Below, piece by piece: positions 37,559-46,447 of a stretch of 64,000 nt of DNA. Every line of letters starts with the position of its first letter. Positions within the stretch are counted from its first letter, which is position 1. Source of the DNA: Citrobacter amalonaticus. GTDB taxonomy: Bacteria; Pseudomonadota; Gammaproteobacteria; Enterobacterales; Enterobacteriaceae. The notes below the pieces were generated by a model. It was not told where the DNA came from. It worked only from the letters and a program-made list of their open reading frames with translations, and ran no database searches. The stretch spans positions 868,001 to 932,000 of the forward strand of contig NZ_CP014015.2 in NCBI RefSeq assembly GCF_001559075.2, written 5' to 3'. A program made the position numbers and the translations under genes.

Positions 37559-37675
37559 AACAGACTCCGGACATGATGTTTTTTATGATTACGCCACATT
37601 GCGAAGAGAATAAAAAATATCGTTTTATACCGACTCTATGCAAAAATGATATGGTTTTTATCCAGCGAGGTGATT

Positions 37676-38611
37676 ATGGCTGCCGTTAACTTACGTCATA
37701 TTGAAATCTTTCATGCGGTCATGACCGCCGGAAACCTGACCGAAGCCGCGCGATTGCTGCATACGTCGCAGCCCACCGTCAGTCGTGAACTGGCGCGCTT
37801 TGAAAAAGTGCTGGGATTAACGCTGTTCGAACGTACGCGCGGTCGCCTGCATCCGACGGTTCAGGGGTTACGTCTGTTCGAAGAGGTTCAGCGATCCTGG
37901 TACGGGCTGGACAGGATCGTCAGCGCAGCGGAAAGCCTGCGGGAGTTTCGCCAGGGGGAACTGTCAATAGTCTGCCTGCCGGTCTTTTCACAGTCGCTGC
38001 TGCCCGCATTGATTCAGCCGTTTCTCGCCCGCTATCCGGACGTCAGCCTGAACATTGTGCCGCAGGAGTCACCGCTGCTTGAAGAGTGGCTTTCTGCCCA
38101 GCGTCACGATCTGGGGTTGACGGAAACACTGCACACGCCTGCCGGTACGGAACGCACGGAGCTCTTCTCGCTTGATGAGGTCTGCGTGCTGCCGCCGGGA
38201 CATCCGCTGGCGGAAAAGTCAGTATTGACGCCGCAGGATTTTCAGGGGGAGAACTACATCAGCCTGTCGCGCATGGACAGTTACCGGCAACTGCTGGATA
38301 CCCTGTTTAATGAGCACGACGTGAAACGACGGATGGTTGTGGAGACTCACAGCGCGGCGTCAGTGTGCGCGATGGTACGCGCTGGAGCCGGTCTTTCGGT
38401 GGTAAACCCGTTCACCGCGCTGGATTATGCGGCGAGCGGCGTAGTGGTGCGCCGTTTCAGTATTTCCGTGCCGTTTACCGTCAGCCTGGTGCGCCCCATC
38501 CACCGACCCGCTTCCGCGCTGGTCGCGGCCTTCAGCCATCATCTGCAAACCCGCCATCACCTCCTGGTGACGGCGCTGGAGCAGATCCTCGGGCCGGTTA
38601 CGACAGCATGA
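37676..38611 (+). CDS. lysR: LysR, activator of lysA
   Basis: 311 residues from the ATG at 37676, the E. coli length; the longer frame begins in the promoter region. The LTTR winged helix is LRHIEIFHAVMTAGNLTEAA with TSQPTVSRELARFEKVLG. The effector domain begins at about residue 90. It senses diaminopimelate and lysine levels and activates the divergent lysA. Its 3' end overlaps the convergent ygeA stop by 14 bp. Confidence 0.97.
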   Translation: MAAVNLRHIEIFHAVMTAGNLTEAARLLHTSQPTVSRELARFEKVLGLTLFERTRGRLHPTVQGLRLFEEVQRSWYGLDRIVSAAESLREFRQGELSIVCLPVFSQSLLPALIQPFLARYPDVSLNIVPQESPLLEEWLSAQRHDLGLTETLHTPAGTERTELFSLDEVCVLPPGHPLAEKSVLTPQDFQGENYISLSRMDSYRQLLDTLFNEHDVKRRMVVETHSAASVCAMVRAGAGLSVVNPFTALDYAASGVVVRRFSISVPFTVSLVRPIHRPASALVAAFSHHLQTRHHLLVTALEQILGPVTTA

Positions 38612-39290
38612 ACGTCACGGCGTCTGCGGCATGGATCGCGGCGGTGTCAAACACCGGAATCGGGCTACGCTCCACCGGCACCAGCAGACCAATCTCCGTG
38701 CAGCCAAAAATGACACCCTCTGCGCCTTGCGCCGCCAGACTTTCAATCACCTCAACATAGTACTGACGCGAGGTCTCGGTAAAGTGTCCGAGGCAAAGCT
38801 CATCAAAGATGACCTGGTTGATCTTCGCCCGCGCATCCGCATCGGGTATCAGGCACTCAATAGCAAACTGCTGTTCCAGGCGGCCGCGATAAAAATCCTG
38901 CTCCATGGTGTAACGCGTTCCCAGCAGCGCAACCCGGCGCATTCCCTGCGCGGAGATGACGCGCCCGGTCGCATCGGCAATATGTAAAAAAGGCAGCGAG
39001 CAGCGCGATTCAATGGCCTCCGCCACTTTGTGCATCGTGTTGGTACATAAGACGATCCCTTCTGCCCCCGCCTGTTGCAGCCCGATCGCGGCCTGCGCAA
39101 GAATGTCCCCGGCTTTATCCCATTCGCCGCGACTCTGGCACGCTTCGATCTCATGGAAGTCAACGCTGTGCAGCAGCAGGCTCGCAGAATGAAGCCCACC
39201 CAGTTGTTGTTTGATCCCTTCGTTAATTAACCGGTAGTACGGAATTGTCGATTCCCAACTCATCCCGCCTAACAAGCCGATCGTCTTCAT
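38598..39290 (-). CDS. ygeA: YgeA, broad-specificity amino-acid racemase
   Basis: 230 residues from the ATG at 39290, the E. coli length; the alternative 17 codons upstream lacks a family N terminus. PLP-independent Asp/Glu racemase fold with the paired catalytic cysteine motifs VLCTNTMHK (about residue 83) and IFGCTEIGL (about residue 197). The start KTIGLLGGMSWESTIPYY is typical. In E. coli YgeA has weak racemase activity on homoserine and other amino acids. It overlaps lysR end-to-end and diverges from kdgF. Confidence 0.95.
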   Translation of the reverse strand: MKTIGLLGGMSWESTIPYYRLINEGIKQQLGGLHSASLLLHSVDFHEIEACQSRGEWDKAGDILAQAAIGLQQAGAEGIVLCTNTMHKVAEAIESRCSLPFLHIADATGRVISAQGMRRVALLGTRYTMEQDFYRGRLEQQFAIECLIPDADARAKINQVIFDELCLGHFTETSRQYYVEVIESLAAQGAEGVIFGCTEIGLLVPVERSPIPVFDTAAIHAADAVTFMLS

Positions 39291-39397
39291 TACTTGCTCC
39301 TTCATCAGTGATTTACTGCAGTGAAGCAAACTTGTGATCAAGTTTCCAGTTCATTTGATCTCCCATTTTCTTTGTCATGCGCCTGAGTTAGCTTTAA

Positions 39398-39412
39398 TGA
39401 AACAATGTTTCA
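39398..39412. promoter_or_regulatory. KdgR-box palindrome upstream of kdgF
   Basis: TGAAACAATGTTTCA, a perfect inverted repeat around one central base, matches the KdgR operator consensus (TGAAA...TTTCA). It lies 16 bp before the kdgF start, where a repressor would block transcription. Confidence 0.85.
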
Positions 39413-39428
39413 AACAATAGGATCCAGC

Positions 39429-39755
39429 ATGTTTGTTTTCCATAACGAGACGACGCTTGAAGATCTGGGCAATGGCGTCACCCGCCGCATCCTCGCGCAT
39501 AACGGCAAAATGATGGCTGTCGAGGTTAACTTTGAACAAGGGGCAATTGGCCCGCTGCATCACCATCCGCATGAACAACTGACCTACGTGTTATCTGGTG
39601 AATTTGAATTTACTATCGGTGACGAGAAGCAGGTGGTACGTGCGGGCGACACGTTGTATAAGCAGCCGAATATTGTGCACGGCTGTGTCTGCCTGAAGCC
39701 GGGAACGCTGCTGGATACCTTTACGCCGGTTCGCGAAGATTTTCTCAACGTCTGA
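39429..39755 (+). CDS. kdgF: KdgF, cupin for unsaturated uronate linearisation
   Basis: 108 residues from the ATG at 39429, with AGGA upstream; the frame can be read eight codons earlier but that segment overlaps the operator. Small single-domain cupin with metal-binding histidines in PLHHHPHEQLTYVLSGEFEF and VHGCVCL. KdgF speeds conversion of 4,5-unsaturated monouronates (from pectin or alginate) into the open-chain 5-keto-4-deoxyuronate used by KduI. It is convergent with kduD-kduI, giving three consecutive steps in one place. In E. coli K-12 this position is taken by araE. Confidence 0.9.
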   Translation: MFVFHNETTLEDLGNGVTRRILAHNGKMMAVEVNFEQGAIGPLHHHPHEQLTYVLSGEFEFTIGDEKQVVRAGDTLYKQPNIVHGCVCLKPGTLLDTFTPVREDFLNV

Positions 39756-39764
39756 TTTCAGCAA

Positions 39765-39794
39765 TAAAAAACCCTGCGCGAAGGCAGGGTTTTG
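39765..39794. terminator. Bidirectional terminator between kdgF and kduD
   Basis: AAAAACCCTGC-GCGAAG-GCAGGGTTTT, a six-pair GC stem with A/T flanks on both sides, located between two convergent stops. Confidence 0.9.
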
Positions 39795-39811
39795 TCAGCA
39801 AGCGGCGCGAA

Positions 39812-40573
39812 TTAACGTGCCAGCCAGCCACCATCAACCGCCACGGTGTAGCCGTTGATGTAATCAGATGCGCTGGAGGCCAAGAAGACCACTGGACCCA
39901 TCAGATCGCTCGGCAGACCCCAACGTCCTGCCGGGATACGGTCGAGGATTTCAGCGCTGCGCTGCTCATCGGCACGCAGTTGTTGGGTATTGTTGGTCGC
40001 CATGTAACCCGGTGCAATCGCGTTGACGTTAATGTTGTGCTTCGCCCACTCGTTCGCCATCAGACGGGTCACCCCCATTACGCCGCTTTTGGAAGCGGTG
40101 TAAGACGGGACGCGGATACCGCCCTGGAAGGAGAGCATGGAGGCGATATTGATGATTTTGCCGCCGTTACCCTGTGCGATGAAGTGTTTAGCCGCCGCCT
40201 GAGACATGAAGAACACGCTCTTGATGTTCAGGTTCATCACGTCATCCCAGTCTTTTTCGCTGAAATCGATCGCGTCTTCACGACGGATCAGACCCGCGTT
40301 GTTGACCAGAATATCGATATGGCCGAACTCAGCAACCGCACGCTCCAGCAGTGCCGGGATCCCGTCGATCTGACGCAGATCGGCGGTCAGACTTAAAAAG
40401 CGACGGCCCAGAGCAGTCACACGCTCGATGGTCTCGGTCGGTTCAACGATGTTAATCCCGACGATATCGCAGCCCGCTTCCGCCAGACCGAGCGCCATGC
40501 CCTGGCCCAGACCGGTATCACAACCGGTCACGACAGCGACTTTACCTTCGAGAGAGAATGCATTCAAAATCAT
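39812..40573 (-). CDS. kduD: KduD, 2-dehydro-3-deoxy-D-gluconate 5-dehydrogenase
   Basis: 253 residues, the E. coli length. SDR-family oxidoreductase: NAD-binding VVTGCDTGLGQGMALGL, NNAG at about 91-94, and catalytic S145, Y158 and K162 (ASMLSF, SYTASKSGVMG). It reduces 2,5-diketo-3-deoxygluconate to KDG in hexuronate and pectin breakdown. It lies 55 bp downstream of kduI in the same operon. Confidence 0.97.
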   Translation of the reverse strand: MILNAFSLEGKVAVVTGCDTGLGQGMALGLAEAGCDIVGINIVEPTETIERVTALGRRFLSLTADLRQIDGIPALLERAVAEFGHIDILVNNAGLIRREDAIDFSEKDWDDVMNLNIKSVFFMSQAAAKHFIAQGNGGKIINIASMLSFQGGIRVPSYTASKSGVMGVTRLMANEWAKHNINVNAIAPGYMATNNTQQLRADEQRSAEILDRIPAGRWGLPSDLMGPVVFLASSASDYINGYTVAVDGGWLAR

Positions 40574-40628
40574 TGTAAATCCTTAGTTTTTCATACCTGT
40601 CACGGACAGGCGTTATGAACGCCCGCGA

Positions 40629-41465
40629 CTAGCGCAGATCTTTCACCGCAACGTGGTCCATATCATCAAAGACCTGGTTTTCACCGACCATGCCCCAGAT
40701 GAAGGTATAGGCTTTGGTGCCCACCCCGGAATGGATCGACCAGCTTGGCGAAATGACTGCCTGCTCGTTATGCATCACGATATGACGTGTTTCCTGAGGC
40801 TGCCCCATCATATGGAAGACGCAGGTGTCTTCTTCCATATTGAAATAGAAGTACACTTCCATACGGCGTTCATGGGTATGGCACGGCATGGTGTTCCACA
40901 GGTTGCCCGGCGCCAGTTCGGTAAGGCCCATGCTCAGTTGGCAGGTTTCCAGCACATCCGGCACGAAATATTTATTGATGGTGCGACGGTTGCTGGTGAG
41001 GTTGTCACCTAATGTCACAGGCGCAACATCAGCAGGCGTCACTTTTTTGGTTGGATACGTGGTATGCGCCGGTGCGCAGTTATAGTAGAACTTGGCTGGC
41101 GTTGCGCTATCGACGCTGGCGAAAACCACCTCTTTTGCCCCTTTGCCGACATACAGCGCATCGCGGTGGCCGATCTCATAGCACTGACCGTCAACGGTGA
41201 TAGTGCCCGCGCCGCCGATGTTGATCACACCCAGTTCGCGACGTTCCAGGAAATAGGTTACGCCAAGCTGTTTACCGACTTCACCGCCGACGGAGACCGT
41301 TTTTGCCACCGGCATAATGCCGCCGACGATAATGCGGTCAATGTGGCTGTAAACCATCGTGTATTCGTCAGCCACGAACACTTTCTCAACCAAAAACTCC
41401 TTGCGTAGCCCCTGGGTATCCAGTGTTTTGGCGTGCGCGCTGTGAATACTTTGTCTTACGTCCAC
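40629..41465 (-). CDS. kduI: KduI, 5-keto-4-deoxyuronate isomerase
   Basis: 278 residues, the E. coli length, from a GTG start with a strong GGAGG site; the next residues DVRQSIHSAHAKTLDTQGL are the family start. Bicupin with zinc ligands H196, H198, E203 and H245 (MPCHTHERRMEVYFYF, SWSIHSGVG). It isomerises 5-keto-4-deoxyuronate to 2,5-diketo-3-deoxygluconate, the substrate of KduD. KdgR and CRP-like sites lie upstream. Confidence 0.97.
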   Translation of the reverse strand: MDVRQSIHSAHAKTLDTQGLRKEFLVEKVFVADEYTMVYSHIDRIIVGGIMPVAKTVSVGGEVGKQLGVTYFLERRELGVINIGGAGTITVDGQCYEIGHRDALYVGKGAKEVVFASVDSATPAKFYYNCAPAHTTYPTKKVTPADVAPVTLGDNLTSNRRTINKYFVPDVLETCQLSMGLTELAPGNLWNTMPCHTHERRMEVYFYFNMEEDTCVFHMMGQPQETRHIVMHNEQAVISPSWSIHSGVGTKAYTFIWGMVGENQVFDDMDHVAVKDLR

Positions 41466-41853
41466 ATTTACCTCCAGTGATGTACTGAGCGGGAATCCCT
41501 CAACGGAGAGCGAAACGCTGTTCCGTTTTACGTTATGCGCCCATGATAGTCTTCCGGGGATCGGTTTTCAATTACAAATAAAACATCGTTTCACTTTTTC
41601 TGCATCTTATTATCAAAAGTGTAATTCCGATCACGATCGATTCATTTCGTGATTAAGAGCAGGAGGAAAATGGTATAGAAAAACAAGGAAATAGGATTTA
41701 CCTCTGAGTTTGCGACGCCCGGACTTGCCAGCAAACGGCTGTCAGTTCATTCGCTTAACGCGAAAATCAGAGGGAAGGCGAAACAAAACGCAGTCATACC
41801 GCCACGATTATCGAGCGGCATAACGGAGGGAGTGAAGAGGAGAAAAAGAGGCG
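41466..41853. promoter_or_regulatory. kduI promoter region with KdgR box and CRP-like site
   Basis: This 388-bp gap carries AATAAAACATCGTTTCACT at 41577-41595, a near-consensus KdgR operator, and TGTAATTCCGATCACG at 41620-41635, which matches the CRP half-sites TGTGA and TCACA at 8 of 10 positions. Read toward kduI (leftward), the CRP-like site lies upstream of the KdgR box, as expected for activation plus repression. The part from about 41700 to 41853 is the 3' side of yqeF; no gene or strong terminator is seen. Confidence 0.7.
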
Positions 41854-43032
41854 TTAATCGCGCTCAATGGCTAACGCCACGCCTTGCCCGCCGCCAATGC
41901 ACAGCGTTGCCAGACCTTTACGGGCATTACGTTTGACCATTTCGTGAACCAGAGAAACCAGAATACGACAGCCGGAAGCGCCAATCGGGTGCCCAAGGGC
42001 AATCGCGCCGCCGTTGACGTTCACCCGGCGCTCGTCCCATTCCAGCATTTTGCCAACCGAAAGCGCCTGAGCGGCAAACGCCTCATTTGCTTCAATGAGA
42101 TCCACATCGGCCAGCTGCCAGCCGACCCGCTCCAGGCAGCGGCGAGTGGCATACACGGGGGCGATCCCCATTAACGCAGGATCCACGCCGACGCTGGCAA
42201 ATGCGCGGATCCGCGCCAGCACAGGCAGGTTCAGCTCCAGCGCTTTGGACTCGCTCATCATCATTACCGCTGCCGCCCCATCATTTATTGAAGAGGCATT
42301 GCCAGCGGTCACCGACCCCAGCAGTTCAAAAGCCGGATCCAGACGCGCCAGGCCTTCTGCGCTGGCATCTGTACGTGGCTGCTCATCGGTATCAATCACC
42401 ACGGTTTGCCCATTACGCTGGGTGGCAACCGGGACGATTTCCGCTTTAAAGCGACCAGCATCAATGGCCGCGCGTGCCTTTTGCTGTGAACTGAGCGCAT
42501 ACGCATCCTGCAGTTCCCGACTGATGCCATACTCACGCGCCAGATTCTCTGCAGTCACGCCCATGTGGTAATCATTGAAGGCATCCCACAGGCCGTCGTG
42601 TACCAGGCTGTCGACGAGCTGGCTGTTGCCCAGCTGTGCGCCGGTTCGACTGTCGGTGAGCACATGCGGCGCACGGCTCATGTTTTCTTGCCCGCCGGCA
42701 ATCACGATATCCGCTTCACCGCACTGAATCGCCTGCGTGGCAAGATGCAGCGCTTTCAGCCCCGAGCCGCAGACGTCGTTGATGGTGATAGCAGAAACGG
42801 TGTTCGGTAATCCCCCTTTGATCGCTGACTGACGCGCCGGGTTTTGCCCCGCCCCCGCCGTCAGCACCTGTCCGAGGATCACTTCATCAACGGCATGCGC
42901 ATTCACGCCGCTGCCTTCAATCAACGCTTTGACCACCATACTGCCCAGTTCAACGGCAGAATGACGCGCCAGCGTCCCCTGAAAACAACCAATTGGCGTA
43001 CGCAACGCCCCGACGATCACCACCTCTTTCAT
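41854..43032 (-). CDS. yqeF: YqeF, acetyl-CoA acetyltransferase (thiolase)
   Basis: 392 residues from the ATG at 43032 (E. coli 393). Thiolase with the nucleophilic C88 in INDVCGSGLKALH, the active-site His in ALGHPIGASGCRILVSL and the second Cys in TLCIGGGQGVALAIE. It should condense two acetyl-CoA to acetoacetyl-CoA or run the reverse; the physiological role of YqeF is not fixed. No fatty-acid or butanoate genes adjoin it. It is downstream of the LysR-type gene on the same strand but 111 bp away. Confidence 0.93.
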   Translation of the reverse strand: MKEVVIVGALRTPIGCFQGTLARHSAVELGSMVVKALIEGSGVNAHAVDEVILGQVLTAGAGQNPARQSAIKGGLPNTVSAITINDVCGSGLKALHLATQAIQCGEADIVIAGGQENMSRAPHVLTDSRTGAQLGNSQLVDSLVHDGLWDAFNDYHMGVTAENLAREYGISRELQDAYALSSQQKARAAIDAGRFKAEIVPVATQRNGQTVVIDTDEQPRTDASAEGLARLDPAFELLGSVTAGNASSINDGAAAVMMMSESKALELNLPVLARIRAFASVGVDPALMGIAPVYATRRCLERVGWQLADVDLIEANEAFAAQALSVGKMLEWDERRVNVNGGAIALGHPIGASGCRILVSLVHEMVKRNARKGLATLCIGGGQGVALAIERD

Positions 43033-43143
43033 TACGACCTCAGCGCAAAATAACACCGCAATAGTAGAGGATTGTTAAAAATAGTTATCTTGATTGTTTA
43101 AGAAAAGTGAGTTTTATCACAAAGGAAATCGTTATCACGCCTC

Positions 43144-44019
43144 TCAGCCCGGGACACTGCCTTGCTGTAAATGGTATCTCAGCCAACTCCCCGCCACACC
43201 GGGCGGAGATTTTTTGTTCCAGAGCAGATCGATCGCGATAGCTTTCGGCCATCCCGGGACATCCAGTTGCACCAGCGGTTTTTCCGCCGCAAACTCCTCC
43301 ACCAACGCACACGGAAGCGCGCACCAGCCAAACCCCTGTACCGCCATACTCAGCAACAGCAAATAGTTCGGCGCGGACCAGACCGGGCCGCGGGCAAGCT
43401 GGGCGCCATGATCGATATAGGTGTTAAGGCGCAACTCACGCCAGGTATGCAGTTGATCCCACTGCAGTTTCTTCTCTTTCGCCAGCGGATGGGAAGCGGC
43501 AACGTAAAGTCCCATCCACGTTTGCATCGGCAAGCGCGTCGCACCGATATCGGTGGGATAGTGGTCTCTGGCTTCAATCAAACCAACCTGCGCCCGCTCT
43601 TTTTGCAGCAGATCGATAACGTCCACATCCTCACCAATCAGACATTCAAACTCGGTATACGGAAACTGGCGATCAAACTGCACCATCAGTTCCTCCAGCA
43701 CGTCGGGGTGTAAGGTATCGGAGAGCACAAACGTCAGACGCGCTTCGGTCTCACCGGTCAGCGAAAGCGCCACCTCATCGAGTCGATCGCTGGCCGACAG
43801 AATCGCCTGCACGTAACCAAGCACTTTCTTTCCTTCTTCCGTCAGCACCGGCTGGCGGGAGGAGCGATCAAACAGCTGGACACCAAGATCGGCCTCAAGG
43901 TGAGCGATCGCCGTGCTGATCGTGGACTGACTTTTCCGCAGTCTGCGTGCCGCCGCCGAGAAGGAGCCACAGGAAACGGTCTCGACAAATGCGGTTAAGG
44001 CTTCAGGTGAGTAACGCAT
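43144..44019 (-). CDS. LysR-family regulator divergent from a PACE efflux gene
   Basis: 291 residues. The N-terminal LTTR winged helix reads ALTAFVETVSCGSFSAAARR with KSQSTISTAIAHLEADLG; an effector-binding domain spans about 90-285. It is divergent from the PACE-type membrane protein gene across 101 bp containing short palindromes (TATCTAAAAGATAG-like, TTTATCG). LTTR/PACE divergent pairs are the usual arrangement, so it probably controls that exporter. Ligand unknown. Confidence 0.88.
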   Translation of the reverse strand: MRYSPEALTAFVETVSCGSFSAAARRLRKSQSTISTAIAHLEADLGVQLFDRSSRQPVLTEEGKKVLGYVQAILSASDRLDEVALSLTGETEARLTFVLSDTLHPDVLEELMVQFDRQFPYTEFECLIGEDVDVIDLLQKERAQVGLIEARDHYPTDIGATRLPMQTWMGLYVAASHPLAKEKKLQWDQLHTWRELRLNTYIDHGAQLARGPVWSAPNYLLLLSMAVQGFGWCALPCALVEEFAAEKPLVQLDVPGWPKAIAIDLLWNKKSPPGVAGSWLRYHLQQGSVPG

Positions 44020-44120
44020 GAACTATCTACTTTATCGATGGATACTATCTTTTAGATATCACATAAAACGATAAAATTCCCCCTATTCCGTTATCCGGGC
44101 GTTTTCAAGAAAGGTAAGTT

Positions 44121-44576
44121 ATGCAACACAATGCGGTTCAACATCGTTCATTACTGGAGCGTGTTTTTCACGCTGTATGTTTTGAAGGGATTGCCACGGC
44201 GATCCTGGCACCCACCACGGCCTGGTTGATGCAACGATCGGTGCTGGAAATGGGCGGACTGACGATCCTGCTGGCGACCACGGCGATGATCTGGAACATC
44301 ATCTACAACGCGCTGTTTGACCGTTTCTGGCCTTCACATCTGGTGAAACGAACGGCGAAAGTGCGTGCGTTTCACGCGCTGGGGTTTGAAAGCGGCTTTA
44401 TCGTCATCGGCGTGAGTATCGTGGCGTATGTGCTGAACGTCAGCCTGATACAGGCCTTTACGCTGGAGATCGGCTTCTTCCTGTTCTTCCTGCCCTACAC
44501 CATGTTCTATAACTGGGCTTATGACACGTTGCGCGTACGCGTCGTGAAGCGTCGCGAACAGCGCGTGACTGCCTGA
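44121..44576 (+). CDS. PACE-family multidrug efflux protein (tandem BTP domains)
   Basis: 151 residues with four predicted membrane helices in two repeats of the bacterial transmembrane pair domain. Helix 1 has the family's acidic residue in CFEGIATAILAPTTAW, with WNIIYNALFDRFWP closing the first repeat. The second has HALGFESGFIVIGVSIVAY and FLPYTMFYNWAYDTLR. Proteins of this build (AceI, PACE) export chlorhexidine, acriflavine or short polyamines by proton exchange. Start is preceded by AAGG. The divergent LysR gene is a likely regulator. The substrate is inferred by family only. Confidence 0.88.
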   Translation: MQHNAVQHRSLLERVFHAVCFEGIATAILAPTTAWLMQRSVLEMGGLTILLATTAMIWNIIYNALFDRFWPSHLVKRTAKVRAFHALGFESGFIVIGVSIVAYVLNVSLIQAFTLEIGFFLFFLPYTMFYNWAYDTLRVRVVKRREQRVTA

Positions 44577-44585
44577 TAACTCACA

Positions 44586-44616
44586 CGTTTGCCGGAATCC
44601 ACGCGGTTCCGGCAAG
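44586..44616 (+). terminator. Hairpin after the PACE gene
   Basis: TTGCCGGAA-TCCACGCG-GTTCCGGCAAG, a nine-pair imperfect stem 12 bp after the stop. No T run follows, so it may be a REP-like or weak terminator. Confidence 0.5.
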
Positions 44617-44718
44617 ACCCGTTGCCCCCCCTTCTCCCGTTCAGTCCTCACGCCCACCCGCTCATTTATGGTAAATTGCGCTTCTTTTTGTTTATTTTAT
44701 AGTTGATACGTTCAAGAA

Positions 44719-45948
44719 ATGTCGAAAATTTGGTCAAAAGAAGAGACGCTCTGGAGCTTTGCGTTATATGGGACTGCCGTGGGCGCAGGAACCCTGTTTC
44801 TCCCCATCCAGCTTGGCTCCGCGGGCGCGATTGTACTGTTTGTCACCGCTCTGGTTGCCTGGCCTCTCACATACTGGCCGCATAAAGCGTTATGTCAGTT
44901 CATTCTCTCGTCGAAAACCTCTGCGGGAGAAGGGATCACCGGTGCAGTGACGCACTATTATGGTAAGAAGATCGGCAGCCTCATTACCACGCTGTACTTT
45001 ATTGCCTTTTTCGTGGTGGTCCTGATTTATGCCGTCGCCATCACCAACTCCCTGACAGAGCAGCTCGCCCGCTATCTTGAGATTAGCCTCGGCATCCGCA
45101 TGGGAGTCAGTCTTGGCGTGGTATTAATCCTGAACCTGATTTTCCTGATGGGCCGTCATGCGACCATTCGGGTGATGGGCTTTTTGGTATTCCCGCTGAT
45201 CGCTTACTTTTTATTTCTCTCGCTGTACCTGACCGGCAGTTGGCAACCCTCGTTGCTCACCGGACAAATGGCGTTCGATCAGCACACGCTGCATCAGGTA
45301 TGGATCTCGATTCCGGTGATGGTTTTTGCTTTTAGCCATACGCCTATTATCTCCACGTTTGCTATCGACAGACGTGAGAAATATGGTGAGCTGGCCATGG
45401 GTAAATGCAAAAAAATCATGAAGGTCGCCTATCTGATCATCTGCTTAAGCGTGCTGTTCTTCGTCTTTAGCTGCCTGCTGTCGATTCCGCCATCGTACAT
45501 CGAAGCCGCTAAAAATGAAGGCGTCACCATACTTTCGGCCTTATCCATGATGCCTGCCGCCCCGGCGTGGCTCTCGATTTCAGGTATCATCGTCGCCGTG
45601 GTGGCGATGTCGAAATCCTTTCTCGGCACCTACTTTGGCGTCATTGAAGGGGCAACCGAGGTGGTCAAAACCGGTCTGCAACAGGTTGGGGTGAAGAAAA
45701 GCCGGGCCTTTAACCGCGCCCTGTCTATTATGCTGGTATCGGCCATCACCTTTATTGTCTGCTGCATCAATCCGAATGCGATCTCGATGATTTACGCCAT
45801 CAGTGGGCCGCTCATTGCCATGATTTTGTTCATTATGCCGACCCTGTCGACATACCTGATCCCGGCGTTAAAACCGCACCGCTCGCTCGGCAATCTGATC
45901 ACCCTGATTGTCGGCCTGCTGTGCGTGTCCGTGATGTTCCTCGGCTAA
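44719..45948 (+). CDS. yqeG: YqeG, HAAAP-family amino-acid transporter
   Basis: 409 residues, about 11 membrane helices, hydroxy/aromatic amino acid permease family with SdaC and TdcC. The N-terminal signature reads WSFALYGTAVGAGTLFLPIQ; other stretches are FVFSCLLSIPPSYIEAAKNE and MSKSFLGTYFGVIEGATEV. It is a probable proton-coupled serine or threonine importer. In E. coli yqeG marks the edge of the ETT2 island; here too the conserved backbone ends at this gene and accessory DNA begins. Confidence 0.93.
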   Translation: MSKIWSKEETLWSFALYGTAVGAGTLFLPIQLGSAGAIVLFVTALVAWPLTYWPHKALCQFILSSKTSAGEGITGAVTHYYGKKIGSLITTLYFIAFFVVVLIYAVAITNSLTEQLARYLEISLGIRMGVSLGVVLILNLIFLMGRHATIRVMGFLVFPLIAYFLFLSLYLTGSWQPSLLTGQMAFDQHTLHQVWISIPVMVFAFSHTPIISTFAIDRREKYGELAMGKCKKIMKVAYLIICLSVLFFVFSCLLSIPPSYIEAAKNEGVTILSALSMMPAAPAWLSISGIIVAVVAMSKSFLGTYFGVIEGATEVVKTGLQQVGVKKSRAFNRALSIMLVSAITFIVCCINPNAISMIYAISGPLIAMILFIMPTLSTYLIPALKPHRSLGNLITLIVGLLCVSVMFLG

Positions 45949-45954
45949 CCTGGC

Positions 45955-45980
45955 GTAAACGGTTCGTCCGGGCCGTTTAC
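45955..45980. terminator. Hairpin between yqeG and the FidL-like gene
   Basis: GTAAACGG-TTCGTCCGGG-CCGTTTAC, an eight-pair perfect stem between convergent genes; it includes the stop codon of the FidL-like gene. Confidence 0.65.
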
Positions 45981-46447
45981 TCACTATTGCGACATAACAG
46001 CGAGGGGGAGCCTACCGTCGTGAAGGCCCACCCCTCCCGATAACGTTTAATCAATAACGAGAAAGAGGCTCGCTCAGAGAGGTAGATCGTGGGCAGCGAT
46101 CGGAGCCCTTTTTTCGCCTCTAAATCATCACTCGGAAACCGCACAAGATTATTGGTGTTAATAATATAGTTGTCCCGCAACTTGTAATAGGTGAAATAAA
46201 CAATCCGGCTGACTTTATAATTTTTCGCTTCCGGCGTAGTCAATTCACCAGTGATTGTGACGATCCCCTGATTATTTTGCATCTGGTAGGCGACATCCCC
46301 CCGGAACTCCTCATTATTAATTTCCCATACCACCCGCCCCTGGCAGTCAATGTTATTTTTTTCTTTATGTAAATACCAGTAGCCCACGCCTGCTAATATC
46401 ACGACGACAATCAGAAAAACGGATACTATCATTTTAATTTTCATCAT
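45977..46447 (-). CDS. FidL/YqeJ-like single-pass membrane protein (set A)
   Basis: 156 residues. One N-terminal helix (about 6-24, IVSVFLIVVVILAGVGYWYL) anchors a periplasmic domain. Cys35 lies just after the helix and Cys152 in the C-terminal SPSLLCRNSE; the same two positions recur in the set B protein (Cys37 and Cys158). The gene overlaps the upstream tethered-regulator gene by 14 bp. The plan of a small membrane partner behind a ToxR-type regulator recalls ToxS, TcpH and Salmonella FidL (next to MarT). YqeJ of E. coli holds an equivalent place near yqeG. Role as a stabilising or sensing partner is inferred. Confidence 0.75.
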   Translation of the reverse strand: MMKIKMIVSVFLIVVVILAGVGYWYLHKEKNNIDCQGRVVWEINNEEFRGDVAYQMQNNQGIVTITGELTTPEAKNYKVSRIVYFTYYKLRDNYIINTNNLVRFPSDDLEAKKGLRSLPTIYLSERASFSLLIKRYREGWAFTTVGSPSLLCRNSE

